This document shows positions 6,781 to 15,673 of a stretch of 64,000 nucleotides of DNA, in pieces (position 1 is the stretch's first letter; every line of letters begins with the position of its first letter). Location: assembly GCA_002423185.1 (NCBI GenBank), contig DIUX01000004.1:248001-312000 (forward strand), written 5' to 3'. This DNA comes from Micavibrio sp. UBA6147. GTDB taxonomy: Bacteria > Pseudomonadota > Alphaproteobacteria > Micavibrionales > UBA1664. The translations under genes were made by a program, and so were the position numbers. The notes under the pieces were generated by a model. That model searched no databases. It worked only from the letters and a program-made list of their open reading frames with translations, and was not told where the DNA came from.

Positions 6781-9495
6781 ATGACGGATAAACAATGGGT
6801 CTACACCTTTGGAGACGGACAGGCCGAAGGCCGTGCCGATATGCGCAACTTGCTGGGCGGCAAGGGCGCTAATCTGGCTGAAATGTCGGCGCTCGGGCTT
6901 CCCGTTCCCCCCGGATTTACCGTGACGACCGAAGTTTGCACGCATTTTTATGGGCATGGTCAGGCTTATCCTTCGGCGCTGAAATTTCAGGTTCAAAAAG
7001 CGCTCGAACATATTGAATCCGTGATGAATATGGGGTTCGGGTCAAAGGACGCGCCGTTATTGGTTTCGGTGCGGTCTGGTGCGCGGGCATCGATGCCGGG
7101 GATGATGGACACGGTTTTGAACCTCGGTTTGACCGATGAAACGGTTGAAGGCCTCGCCAAGGCGAGCGGCGATGCGCGCTTTGCGTGGGACAGTTACCGC
7201 CGCTTTGTCCAGATGTACAGCGATGTTGTTCTGGGCGTTGACCATTATGAATTCGAAGACATTATCGACACCTATAAGCGCGGTCAGATGGTGACACAGG
7301 ACACCGACATCACCGCCGAAGGGTGGCAAGAGATTGTCGGCAAATTCAAAGAGATCGTCGCCAAAGAAACCGGCAAACCATTCCCGCAAGACCAGCAGGA
7401 ACAGCTCTGGGGGGCGATTGGCGCGGTGTTTCAATCATGGATGACGGCGCGCGCCGTGACGTATCGCCAGATTCACAATATTCCCGCCGAATGGGGAACC
7501 GCGGTGAATGTTCAGGCGATGGTGTTCGGCAATATGGGACAGGATTGCGCCACCGGCGTCGCCTTTACCCGTGACCCAAGCACGGGCGAGAATTACTTTT
7601 ACGGCGAATATCTCGTCAACGCGCAAGGCGAGGACGTGGTGGCGGGAATCCGCACGCCACAATCCCTGACTATTAAAGGCCGTGAGAAGGAGGGAAGTTC
7701 CCTGCCGTCCATGGAAGAAGTCATGCCGGAGGTGTTCAAACAGCTTTGCGATGTGCGCACACGCCTTGAAACCCATTACCGCGACATGCAGGACATTGAG
7801 TTCACGGTTCAGCAAAACAAGCTGTTTATGCTCCAGACCCGCAACGGCAAGCGCACGGCGGCGGCGGCGCTTAAAATCGCCGTTGATATGGTGGAAGAAG
7901 GCCTGATTACCAAGGATGAGGCGGTGCTGCGGATTGACCCGATGGCGCTGGATCAACTCCTGCACCCCACGCTTGACCCGAAAGCCGTTAAAACCGTGAT
8001 GGCGAAGGGGTTGCCGGCGTCCCCTGGGGCGGCGATGGGGCGGATTTATTTTTCGGCGGATGTGGCGGAGGAAAAGGCGCAGGGCGGCGAGAAAGTCTTG
8101 CTGTGCCGCATTGAAACCAGCCCCGAAGATATTCACGGCATGTATGCCGCCAACGGGATTTTGACCACGCGCGGCGGCATGACGAGCCACGCGGCGGTTG
8201 TTGCCCGCGGCATGGGGCGGCCTTGTGTTGCTGGCGCGGGGGATATCATGATTGACTACAAAGCCAAAACCCTCAGCGTCGGGAAATACAGCTTTAAAGA
8301 AGGCGATGTTTTGACGATTGACGGGAGCAGCGGCGAAGTGATGGCGGGCGAGGTTGCGACGATCCAGCCGCAACTCTCCGCCGATTTTGAAACCGTAATG
8401 GCGTGGGCGGATGAATCGCGCCGGATGAAAGTCCGTGCCAATGCCGAAACACCCGAGGACGCGCTGGTCGCTCGCAATTTCGGGGCGGAGGGGATCGGCC
8501 TGTGCCGGACGGAGCACATGTTCTTTGACGCCGACCGCATCCAGCGTGTGCGTGAGATGATCTTTGCCGATAACAGCGAAGGCCGCCGTCAGGCCTTGAG
8601 CTATATCGCGCCGATGCAAAAGGCGGATTTCAAGGATATTTTCCGCATTATGCTGGGCTTGCCTGTGACCATCCGTTTGCTCGATCCGCCTTTGCATGAA
8701 TTCTTGCCGCATACGGATGCGGATATTGCGGAATTCGCAAAACAGGCGGGGCTGGAGGATAAGCGCGTTCACCAAAGATTAGCGCAGCTTAAGGAATCCA
8801 ACCCGATGCTGGGGCATCGCGGGTGCCGCCTTGGGGTGACTTATCCTGAAATCTATGAAATGCAGGCGCGGGCGCTGTTTGAGGCGGCCTGTGACATTAT
8901 GGCGGAAACGGGCGAGAGCGTGATTCCGGAGGTTATGGTGCCGCTGGTCGCTACGCGTAAGGAATTGACCTTGATGAAAGCGGTGATTGACCGTGTCGCC
9001 ATCGAGGTTATGCAAGAAACCGGTAAGGTTGTGACGTATTCCGTCGGCACGATGATCGAACTTCCCCGCGCGGCACTTCAGGCGCATGAAATCGCCAAGG
9101 ATGCGGCGTTTTTCAGTTTCGGCACCAATGATTTGACGCAAACAACGTTGGGGCTCAGCCGTGATGATGCGGGCATGTTTATGCCGGCCTATCAAGACAA
9201 AGGCATTTATGCGCGTGACCCGTTTACATCAATTGATGTTGAGGGGGTTGGTGAGCTCGTGAAAATCGCGGCGCAACGCGGGCGCGAAACATTGCCGGAT
9301 ATCAAGCTCGGCATTTGCGGCGAGCATGGCGGCGACCCTGACTCCATTCACTTCTGTGAAACGGTCGGGCTTGATTATGTGTCGTGTTCGCCGTATCGCG
9401 TGCCGATTGCCCGTTTGGCGGCGGCACAATCCGCGATTAAGGAGGGGCGGGCGAAGACCATCCCTTTTAAGGATGTTAAGAAGGCTGCGCTGTAA
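6781..9495 (+). CDS. ppdK: Pyruvate, phosphate dikinase
   Basis: PPDK interconverts pyruvate + ATP + Pi and phosphoenolpyruvate + AMP + PPi, supporting gluconeogenesis or PPi-driven glycolysis. At 904 aa it is full length. The N-terminal ATP-grasp domain starts with GGKGANLAEMSALGLPVPPG. The swivelling domain carries the catalytic His470 in GGMTSHAAVVARG, with the adjacent regulatory Thr-Ser. The C-terminal PEP/pyruvate barrel has FGTNDLTQTTLGLSRDD and the catalytic Cys846 in GICGEHGGD. The ATG at 6781 follows GATGAGGATAAA and matches the family start; longer in-frame extension to 6589 is not homologous. A strong terminator follows. No PPDK regulatory protein (DUF299) is visible nearby. Confidence 0.97.
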   Translation: MTDKQWVYTFGDGQAEGRADMRNLLGGKGANLAEMSALGLPVPPGFTVTTEVCTHFYGHGQAYPSALKFQVQKALEHIESVMNMGFGSKDAPLLVSVRSGARASMPGMMDTVLNLGLTDETVEGLAKASGDARFAWDSYRRFVQMYSDVVLGVDHYEFEDIIDTYKRGQMVTQDTDITAEGWQEIVGKFKEIVAKETGKPFPQDQQEQLWGAIGAVFQSWMTARAVTYRQIHNIPAEWGTAVNVQAMVFGNMGQDCATGVAFTRDPSTGENYFYGEYLVNAQGEDVVAGIRTPQSLTIKGREKEGSSLPSMEEVMPEVFKQLCDVRTRLETHYRDMQDIEFTVQQNKLFMLQTRNGKRTAAAALKIAVDMVEEGLITKDEAVLRIDPMALDQLLHPTLDPKAVKTVMAKGLPASPGAAMGRIYFSADVAEEKAQGGEKVLLCRIETSPEDIHGMYAANGILTTRGGMTSHAAVVARGMGRPCVAGAGDIMIDYKAKTLSVGKYSFKEGDVLTIDGSSGEVMAGEVATIQPQLSADFETVMAWADESRRMKVRANAETPEDALVARNFGAEGIGLCRTEHMFFDADRIQRVREMIFADNSEGRRQALSYIAPMQKADFKDIFRIMLGLPVTIRLLDPPLHEFLPHTDADIAEFAKQAGLEDKRVHQRLAQLKESNPMLGHRGCRLGVTYPEIYEMQARALFEAACDIMAETGESVIPEVMVPLVATRKELTLMKAVIDRVAIEVMQETGKVVTYSVGTMIELPRAALQAHEIAKDAAFFSFGTNDLTQTTLGLSRDDAGMFMPAYQDKGIYARDPFTSIDVEGVGELVKIAAQRGRETLPDIKLGICGEHGGDPDSIHFCETVGLDYVSCSPYRVPIARLAAAQSAIKEGRAKTIPFKDVKKAAL

Positions 9496-9538
9496 GCTGT
9501 TTTTAAGGGGGCGTGAGCCTCACGGCACACGGCAAAAT

Positions 9539-9571
9539 AAAAACGCGCTCGATTTCAGGGCGCGTTTTTTA
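9539..9571. terminator. Bidirectional terminator between ppdK and a convergent gene
   Basis: AAAAACGCGC and GCGCGTTTTTT are separated by TCGATTTCAGG. A and T runs on both sides let it serve ppdK (+) and the pilin-like gene (-). Confidence 0.85.
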
Positions 9572-9598
9572 TGTGGCTATGTTTTGCTGTGGCGATGA

Positions 9599-10351
9599 TT
9601 ATCGCGACAGCAAAACGTGATAGAAGGTGTAGCTGTTGCTCAGAGTCGGATCGAACGCACAGAACGATCTTTTGCCCTTAAGCTGGGCTGCCTCGTTACC
9701 AATCGAAATGCCGGTTGTCGTGGGGAAGGCCGTGAGGTTGCCGGAATAAAGCACATAATTCGTGTTGAATGTTCCTGCGCTGTCTGTCGGCGGTGTGCCG
9801 TCGGCGTTGTTGGCAATGTCGAGCTTGGTGTTGATCTCCGCACAGACTTCTTTGTTCAGGCCAATATAGGCGAATACCAGCTCCGGCAAGGGGGAGCCAA
9901 CCTCGTCAACCGCCAAGACGGCAAACGTAATTCGCCCTTCGATTGTTGACATCATGAAGGCATTGTCTTTATCCCATGCGCGATCGGGAAGGTATTCCGC
10001 CGGAATAACGCCGCCGGTTGTGTGGAATAATTTGCAGTTATCGACGGCGCAGGCGGAGTTTGCAGTGCTGCGCGAAATTCCCCCTGAGTCCGACATATCC
10101 ATGGCGTAGTCCTGTGCTTTGTTGATGAGCAGGATTCGCAAAACGGATTGTTCGATGGTTGTGGCGTATTGAATGACTTGCGCGGCGACCAATTTGTCTT
10201 TGTCTTTGCCGACTCCTTCACCGCTGCTGCGGCTGCTTTGCGTGACGGCATAAGCCAAAGCGCCAAACAGGGCAACGGCAATCAAAATCAAGAACAGGAC
10301 GTTTCCTTGCGCGTGATGCTTGGGCTGTATGGTCAGAGGATGTGCGGGCAT
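9599..10351 (-). CDS. Pilin-like single-pass exported protein (family A, member 1)
   Basis: This 250-aa protein has a hydrophilic leader ending in Gly (HHAQG), then one hydrophobic helix NVLFLILIAVALFGALAYAV, as in type IV prepilins, but without Glu at +5. After it come AAQVIQYATTIEQSVLRI (a continuing amphipathic helix), KEVCAEINTKLDI, and a C-terminus FCAFDPTLSNSYTFYHVLLSR. The same three elements occur in the proteins at 17414 and 18217. Two Cys in the middle (SAC...DNC) and two near the end suggest periplasmic disulfides. AAAGGATC sits about 7 bp before the start. I infer a pilin or pseudopilin relative. No assembly ATPase, prepilin peptidase or secretin is in the window. Confidence 0.7.
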   Translation of the reverse strand: MPAHPLTIQPKHHAQGNVLFLILIAVALFGALAYAVTQSSRSSGEGVGKDKDKLVAAQVIQYATTIEQSVLRILLINKAQDYAMDMSDSGGISRSTANSACAVDNCKLFHTTGGVIPAEYLPDRAWDKDNAFMMSTIEGRITFAVLAVDEVGSPLPELVFAYIGLNKEVCAEINTKLDIANNADGTPPTDSAGTFNTNYVLYSGNLTAFPTTTGISIGNEAAQLKGKRSFCAFDPTLSNSYTFYHVLLSR

Positions 10352-10518
10352 AAAATGATCCTTTGTGTCAAACTCGCATGGAACGCGAAGGGAAAGAAAG
10401 ACTATGTTCCATTATACGCCCTTAGCGGCGGCTTGTGAACACTCAAACGCGTTTCTTGTCTTTTTCATTATAGCGGACGGGCGTTGTAAAAAAGGTTAAT
10501 GGCCGGCCTTTATACTGT

Positions 10519-11370
10519 CTATCGCGGTGTGGGCGTTATAAAGGCGAAGCGCCCCGATTTTTCGATCTGCGGTTTATGCTCGTCACGGATAACCGCCAAG
10601 CCGATGTCGCGGGCGGAGGAGCATGTTTTCCCAGCGTTTTTGCCGTCAACGTCAATGTCTGAGCCCCTAGCGGGGAAAATGCCGGACAGGGAGCGCAGCG
10701 GGTAAATATGCTTTTTCGAAAGGCCGCGATGGTGCATGCGGGCGGTGAGTTCTTGCCCGACATAGCATCCTTTGGTGAACGACACGCCGCCCATGGCGTC
10801 TATTCTGGCCTCCGACATGGTGGTGGATTCGGGGGTCATGTCCCGCGCACCGTCAGGCAGGCCAAGGGAAATACGGTGGTAATCATAATCCTCAAGCGTG
10901 GTGATCGCCCCATCAAGCGTGGTGAGGGGGATGGCGGAGTCCTTGACGATGATCCGTTCGCCGGCGTTTTGGTGGCGCGGGTCGATGGCAACGGTGATTT
11001 GCGGAGAGTCTGGTGTTTGGTTGGGCGCGTTATAGCGGGCGATGATGCGGTAATCCTCCATCATCTCAAGTTCGACTTTGGTACGGATTTTATAGAGTTT
11101 GAGCTTTTTCATCAGTTCATCGGAACGGTCTTTTTCTGTGTCGATCAGATAGTTATCGCCGTCTTTTGTGATAAAGAATTCAAATAGAAACTTGCCTTGC
11201 GGGGTGAGCATACAGGCATAGAGCGTTCGCAAAGGCGCGGTGCCGCCTTCGGGGGCGTTTAAAAGATCAATGTCATTGGTGATCAGGCCTTGCAGGTATT
11301 TGGCGCGGTCTTCGCCGCCCACCCGTATGATACAGCGGTGATCGAGTGCGTATAACTGTGCATTTGTCAT
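10519..11370 (-). CDS. ygfZ: YgfZ/GcvT-domain folate-binding protein (Fe-S cluster maintenance)
   Basis: YgfZ (IBA57 family) helps build or repair certain [4Fe-4S] proteins, using tetrahydrofolate. The 283-aa protein has the family start IIRVGGEDRAKYLQGLITND, the middle TPQGKFLFEFF, and the diagnostic KGCYVGQELTARMHHRG near residue 200, whose Cys is essential in studied homologues. The final ~60 residues form the barrel-like C-terminal domain. The start is divergent from the glycosyltransferase gene with a 38-bp gap, so the promoters must overlap. Confidence 0.93.
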   Translation of the reverse strand: MTNAQLYALDHRCIIRVGGEDRAKYLQGLITNDIDLLNAPEGGTAPLRTLYACMLTPQGKFLFEFFITKDGDNYLIDTEKDRSDELMKKLKLYKIRTKVELEMMEDYRIIARYNAPNQTPDSPQITVAIDPRHQNAGERIIVKDSAIPLTTLDGAITTLEDYDYHRISLGLPDGARDMTPESTTMSEARIDAMGGVSFTKGCYVGQELTARMHHRGLSKKHIYPLRSLSGIFPARGSDIDVDGKNAGKTCSSARDIGLAVIRDEHKPQIEKSGRFAFITPTPR

Positions 11371-11408
11371 TGTCCAAGCCCTTTATTCTGTGCCATAAAT
11401 CATGGATC

Positions 11409-12392
11409 ATGACTCAAAAAATATTGTTCATCACATCCAGCCGTATCGGCGATGCTATCCTTTCGACAGGATTGCTCGATTATATGGTCAGGACATATCC
11501 CGATGCAAGGATAACGGTTGCCTGCGGCCCGTTGGTGGAAGGATTTTTTAAGGCTGTGCCGCAGGTTGAGTGCGTGATTCCCTTGAAAAAAGAGAAATAC
11601 GCGCGGCATTGGATGATGCTGTGGCGGCAGGTTTATAAAACCCGCTGGGATATGGTTGTTGATTTGCGCAATAGTGCGGTGTCGCGGCTTATCCGTGCTT
11701 CAACACGGCATATTTTTGGTGGGCATATTGATGCGAGTCTGCATAAGGCGGCGCAAAATGCTGCGGTTATGAGGCTATCTGAGATTCCGGCGTTGAAGCT
11801 GTGGTTCGATGAACAAACGCTTGGCGCTGCGGCGCTGGCGGTGCCGGAGGGGACGCCTGTTCTTGCGGTTGGTCCCGCCGCAAACTGGCAGGCAAAGACA
11901 TGGCCGGCGGAACGGTTTATTGAGCTTATCCGCCGCCTCACCGACCCGCGCGAATTGGACGCGATTTTGCCTAACGCCCGCGTTGCGGTGATCGCCGCGC
12001 CAGGGGAAGAGGCGCAGAGCAAGCCGGTGCTGGAGAGCATCCCTGAACATCGCCGCATTGACTTGATTGCCAAAGGATCGCCGTTATTTGCGGCGGCGTG
12101 TCTTGCGCGGTGTGATTTATATGTGGGGAATGATTCGGGGTTGATGCACAGTGCGGCGGCGGCGGGAATTCCGACCTTCGGCTTGTTCGGGCCGAGCTGG
12201 CCGCATCTGTATCGCCCATGGGGGCCGCATACGGCGTATATTTCGACGCCTCAGGATTTTGCTCAGCTTACATCCTATGAAGGCTATGACCCGAAAACCG
12301 CGCCATGCTTGATGACGTCCTTAAGCGTCGGCGACGTGACGGATCGTTTGATTGACTTTTGGCAAGCCGTCCAAAGCCAAAAAGCTGCTTGA
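11409..12392 (+). CDS. Glycosyltransferase family 9 (heptosyltransferase-like)
   Basis: This 327-aa protein matches GT9, the ADP-heptose:LPS heptosyltransferase family. It has N-terminal ILFITSSRIGDAILSTGLL (the SRIGDxxLxTP-like motif with the catalytic Asp), a central VLAVGPAANWQAKTWPAERF, and the nucleotide-binding C-terminal DLYVGNDSGLMHSAAAAGIPTFGLFGP. It probably adds a heptose or similar sugar to the lipopolysaccharide core on the cytoplasmic face. The start is ATG 11409; upstream in-frame codons are less likely because the family begins directly with this strand. No recognisable Shine-Dalgarno is seen. Confidence 0.9.
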   Translation: MTQKILFITSSRIGDAILSTGLLDYMVRTYPDARITVACGPLVEGFFKAVPQVECVIPLKKEKYARHWMMLWRQVYKTRWDMVVDLRNSAVSRLIRASTRHIFGGHIDASLHKAAQNAAVMRLSEIPALKLWFDEQTLGAAALAVPEGTPVLAVGPAANWQAKTWPAERFIELIRRLTDPRELDAILPNARVAVIAAPGEEAQSKPVLESIPEHRRIDLIAKGSPLFAAACLARCDLYVGNDSGLMHSAAAAGIPTFGLFGPSWPHLYRPWGPHTAYISTPQDFAQLTSYEGYDPKTAPCLMTSLSVGDVTDRLIDFWQAVQSQKAA

Positions 12393-12484
12393 TGCCGAAA
12401 CAAAACCAAGTCCCCCAAGCGCAAAACCCCACTTAACGCCGCACTCTCTCCCCCCAAAAAAACGCGTGCAGGGGCGTCCCCTTG

Positions 12485-12523
12485 CAAAAGAAAAACCGCC
12501 CCATGAAAAAACAGAGGGCGGCT
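12485..12523 (-). terminator. Rho-independent terminator for the lipoprotein gene
   Basis: Read on the minus strand, AAGCCGCCC pairs with GGGCGGTTT around a 14-base loop and is followed by TTTCTTTT. An adjacent G/C palindrome (12467-12486) adds a second hairpin facing the glycosyltransferase gene. Confidence 0.8.
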
Positions 12524-12573
12524 TATGCGTATGTGGCTGCACATCATGCGCAGGGGCGCTGTGGCATCAAGAC

Positions 12574-13095
12574 TTAGTTATTAAAGTCGTTTGCGCCACG
12601 CGGTTGGGCGTGCTTGGGTTCCCACAAATTCGGGAATTCGATGCCGAGGACTGTTTCGCTGTAATTATTCGCGGCGCGCTGGGCGATGACGGGGGCGACA
12701 TAGTCGACACGTTCCCAGCCGTTATAAACCATGCAGGTTTCGAAATCGTGATATTCCATGTATTCGCTGTGCATCGGGCCGTCACCGGGGGGGGAGTCCC
12801 AGTTTGATTTCATGCTGCCGGTCATGGCGAGGGAGTCGGGCGGGCTGGCTTCACGAATAGAGCCGAGGCGCTGTAACTCCTTGGTGGAGGACACGCAATG
12901 GGCGATGTCGCTGTTGAGCTGATGCTGCGCCTTTGGGCCGCGCATATACAGGGATGAGGTGCTGTCGCTGCGTTGCCAGTATTCGCCTTGTCTGCGGACT
13001 TCTTCGGGGCTGATTTCCCCCGCGCAAGCGCCGAGCAAAAGCGTGGATATTAAAGTCGCAGGAAGAAAAACTGATTTGTACATTGACCGCGCCAT
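12574..13095 (-). CDS. Predicted outer-membrane or periplasmic lipoprotein, unknown function
   Basis: The N-terminus MYKSVFLPATLISTLLLGAC is a lipoprotein signal peptide with lipobox L-G-A-C; the Cys would be lipidated. The rest (about 150 aa) is polar, with Cys pairs at AHCVSS and ETCMVYNGWERV; the latter 'C-M-x-x-x-G-W' element is common in small alphaproteobacterial lipoproteins. The start could be the ATG at 13095 (MARSMYK) or at 13083; neither has a clear ribosome site. I see no domain with a known activity. It is followed by a terminator and lies between convergent and same-strand neighbours without an obvious operon. Confidence 0.75.
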   Translation of the reverse strand: MARSMYKSVFLPATLISTLLLGACAGEISPEEVRRQGEYWQRSDSTSSLYMRGPKAQHQLNSDIAHCVSSTKELQRLGSIREASPPDSLAMTGSMKSNWDSPPGDGPMHSEYMEYHDFETCMVYNGWERVDYVAPVIAQRAANNYSETVLGIEFPNLWEPKHAQPRGANDFNN

Positions 13096-13198
13096 CACAG
13101 GATACACCCTATTATATTTTAAAAAATTCAGGCTAGAGCATAACAAGCTGTTTTCCTTAAGACAATGCTGTTTTTGGAGTCGGTGGCTTTTTTCGCTT

Positions 13199-15028
13199 TT
13201 AGGGTGTTGCGCCTTGCGCGTCTTGCCACCATGTTTCCACGACCATGCCATAAAGCGGTACATTGGATGGCCGCGCCAGTTTCGGCCAATAGGCAACGTA
13301 ATCCATGCCGATGTAATAGAGCGGGATCATCACATGTTCCGCCATAATCGCGCGGTCAAGGGCATGGACATGCTCGACCAATTCTTCGCGGGTTTTGGCG
13401 GTGGCGATGGCGGTGGACAGGGCGTCAATCGCGGGGGTGCAGATGCGGGCGTAATTGCGGCTGCCTTCGGTTTTGGCGGCGTCGCATCCCCAGTAAATTT
13501 GTTGTTCCGTGCCAGGGGAGAGCGAGTTCACCCAGCGATACATGATCATGTCATAGTCATACATGCCGAGCAGCCCGACAAATTGCGCCGAATCCACGGT
13601 GCGGATTGTGATGTCGATGCCGAGTTTTTTGAGGATTTCGGCATAGTTCAACACGATTTTTTCGTATTCGGCATCGTTGAGCGTCACGGTAAAGCGCAGG
13701 GCTTCACCCGTCGCCTCACGCACACGCTTATTCTCTTTGACAATCCATCCGGCCTCACGCAGTAAGGAATCGGACTGTTTTAAACGTTCGCGCAGGGGCA
13801 ACGAGTCGTTAACCTGTGACTCGTCGGTTGTGAGCAGGGGGGCGGCAAGTTCGGTGTTGGGGAAGGTGCTGGTGATGCGCTTGGCCTTGCCGTGCAGCAG
13901 GGTTTTGTTCATCCAGTCAAAATCAAAGGCGAGGGAGAGCGCCTTTCGCACCTTGATGTCGTCAAACGGCGGGCGCTGTGTGTTAAAGATCATGGCGCGC
14001 ACGGATTCTGGGCGGGAATGCGGGATTTCGGCGGCGATATAAGGCTTTGCACTGTTTTTACCGAAATTATTGATCCAGCTTGATGGGGCAAATTCGCGGT
14101 ACAGGTCGAAGGCGCCGGATTGAAAGGCTTGAATCATCACGGTTTTGTCGCGGTAATAATCGTATACGAGGCGGTCAAAATTATACTGACCCTTATTCAC
14201 GAAATGGTCTTTTGCCCAGTAATCGGTGACGCGCTCATAGGTGATTTGGCGGCCTTGTTCGAGGGAGGCGATTTTGTATGGCCCGCTCCCGATCGGCGGG
14301 GCGAGGGTGGTAGCGTCAAAATCCTTGCCCGCCCAATCGCGTTCGGACAGGACAGGCATCATCGCCAAAATCATCACGGTTTCTTGGTCATAGCCTTCGC
14401 CAAGAGTGAAGGCGATTTGACGCTCGCCTTGAATCTCGACCCTGCTAACGAGGCCATAGACGCGCCGCATATTCGGGCGGCCATAGGATTTGAGCGTTTC
14501 AAAGCTGAAGGCGACATCGCTGGCTAAAATCGGCGTGCCGTCATGGAACCGCGCGGCGGGGTTTAAGATAAAGGTAATGGCGGAGCGGTCTTCGGGGATG
14601 ATGATTTGCTCCGCAATCAAGCCATACAGGGTGAAGGGTTCGTCCCATACTCGCGCCGCAAGGCGGTCATAGAGATATTCAAGGCCAGCGGCGGGTTTAC
14701 CTTTGATGTTATGCGGGTTGAGGGTGTCGAAACTCCCGATCACCGCTTGCTTTAGCGTGCCGCCCTTCGGGGCTTCGGGGTTGACGTAGTCAAGATGGGT
14801 GGCCTGTGCGTCATATTTCGGCGCACCGTGCATGGCGATGCCGTGACGGATGGAATCGGGGTGCGGAACGATTGTTGCCATCGTGGTGTTGGGGAGAGAG
14901 GCGGGTGCGGATAATGCTTGAGTTGGATCGCTCGGGGCGATACGATCAGCATAAGCGCGCTTGACGGCGGCACTGTCCAAGCCTATTGCGCAAAAAACGA
15001 TCAACAGTAAAAGTACATATTGTTTCAT
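13199..15028 (-). CDS. Periplasmic peptide/oligopeptide-binding protein, YejA-like (ABC transporter SBP family 5)
   Basis: This ~609-aa protein has a signal peptide (MKQYVLLLLIVFCAIGL, cleaved near AYA). It then has the family 5 solute-binding signature HLDYVNPEAPKGGTLKQAVI and GSFDTLNPHNIKG. These, with ERDWAGKDFDATTLAPPIG, are closer to YejA than to OppA or DppA. Such proteins deliver peptides to an inner-membrane ABC importer; YejA relatives handle microcin C-like or long peptides. No permease or ATPase gene is adjacent, so the transporter must be encoded elsewhere. ATG 15028 is preferred; ATG 15040 is an alternative. The start overlaps that of the divergent macro-domain gene. Confidence 0.88.
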   Translation of the reverse strand: MKQYVLLLLIVFCAIGLDSAAVKRAYADRIAPSDPTQALSAPASLPNTTMATIVPHPDSIRHGIAMHGAPKYDAQATHLDYVNPEAPKGGTLKQAVIGSFDTLNPHNIKGKPAAGLEYLYDRLAARVWDEPFTLYGLIAEQIIIPEDRSAITFILNPAARFHDGTPILASDVAFSFETLKSYGRPNMRRVYGLVSRVEIQGERQIAFTLGEGYDQETVMILAMMPVLSERDWAGKDFDATTLAPPIGSGPYKIASLEQGRQITYERVTDYWAKDHFVNKGQYNFDRLVYDYYRDKTVMIQAFQSGAFDLYREFAPSSWINNFGKNSAKPYIAAEIPHSRPESVRAMIFNTQRPPFDDIKVRKALSLAFDFDWMNKTLLHGKAKRITSTFPNTELAAPLLTTDESQVNDSLPLRERLKQSDSLLREAGWIVKENKRVREATGEALRFTVTLNDAEYEKIVLNYAEILKKLGIDITIRTVDSAQFVGLLGMYDYDMIMYRWVNSLSPGTEQQIYWGCDAAKTEGSRNYARICTPAIDALSTAIATAKTREELVEHVHALDRAIMAEHVMIPLYYIGMDYVAYWPKLARPSNVPLYGMVVETWWQDAQGATP

Positions 15029-15608
15029 GGATATTGTCATAGCAAATCAAGAGCTCGAAGCCAATCAGGAAATCCTTGAAAAGATAACCCTTGTTCGTGG
15101 CGACATTACGGCACAGGCCGTGGATGCGATTTTGGCACCGGTGCCGCATAAGCAAAAATTGCGAAGCCTTCTCGACATTGCGGTGCGCGAGGTTGCGGGC
15201 GCGGTGTATGCAGAGGCCGTGGACGCGGCAACCAATGACGAAAAGCCCGGATTTTGCACGATGGTAGCGGGGGGCGGCCTTCCCGCGCCGCATGTTCTGG
15301 CGTGTGTGACCCCCAAATGGGGCGGCGGGTTTATGGGCGAGGATCGTGTCCTGAGTAATTGTTATGAAAGCGCCATCCTTATGGCGGCGGAACACGGGCT
15401 GCGCCGCGTTGCGGTGCCGATCTTCCTCACTGGTAACCACGGCTATCCCAAGCCCCGCGCCGTCCGAATCGCGGTTAAAGCAGTTTTGGACAGCGCCGTT
15501 GCCGAAGCGTTTGACGAGCTGCGCTTCGTGGCGTTTAAAGATGATATCTATGATTTATTTGAAGACCGCCTGCAACGCTATGGCTGGGGCGCGGAACCGC
15601 AAGCCTAG
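15027..15608 (+). CDS. Macro-domain protein (ADP-ribose-binding fold)
   Basis: This 193-aa protein has the macro-domain pattern: LVRGDITAQAVDAILAPV at the start of the core, a Gly-rich middle (GFCTMVAGGGLPAPHVLACV, matching 'G-x-x-x-T-x-x-x-x-L-p-a-x-x-v-I-H-t-v') and RVAVPIFLTGNHGYPKPRA, the conserved 'aFP-i-s-t-G-x-y-g-y-P' segment. Macro domains bind or hydrolyse ADP-ribose derivatives. The usual N-A-A-N ligand loop is replaced by ILAPVPHK, so hydrolase activity is doubtful. The ATG at 15027 is interlocked with the YejA-like ATG on the other strand; no Shine-Dalgarno is evident, and an in-frame TTG at 14961 exists. A terminator follows. Confidence 0.8.
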   Translation: MDIVIANQELEANQEILEKITLVRGDITAQAVDAILAPVPHKQKLRSLLDIAVREVAGAVYAEAVDAATNDEKPGFCTMVAGGGLPAPHVLACVTPKWGGGFMGEDRVLSNCYESAILMAAEHGLRRVAVPIFLTGNHGYPKPRAVRIAVKAVLDSAVAEAFDELRFVAFKDDIYDLFEDRLQRYGWGAEPQA

Positions 15609-15637
15609 CCAAGGCCAACGTCCGCTATCAAATCAAG

Positions 15638-15673
15638 AGCCGCGCCGATTGTCAGGGCGCGGCTTTGTTTTTA
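15638..15673 (+). terminator. Rho-independent terminator after the macro-domain gene
   Basis: AGCCGCGCC and GGGCGCGGCT surround GATTGTCA and are followed by TTGTTTTT. It overlaps the last codon of the convergent adenosine kinase gene. Confidence 0.85.

Noticed and set aside
7435..8775. 446-aa minus-strand open frame under ppdK
   Set aside because: Shadow frame; no motif and the same region codes for the PPDK catalytic domains.
14961..15026. Extended N-terminus of the macro-domain gene
   Set aside because: The family core starts after ATG 15027 and the extension lies within the signal-peptide coding region of the divergent gene.
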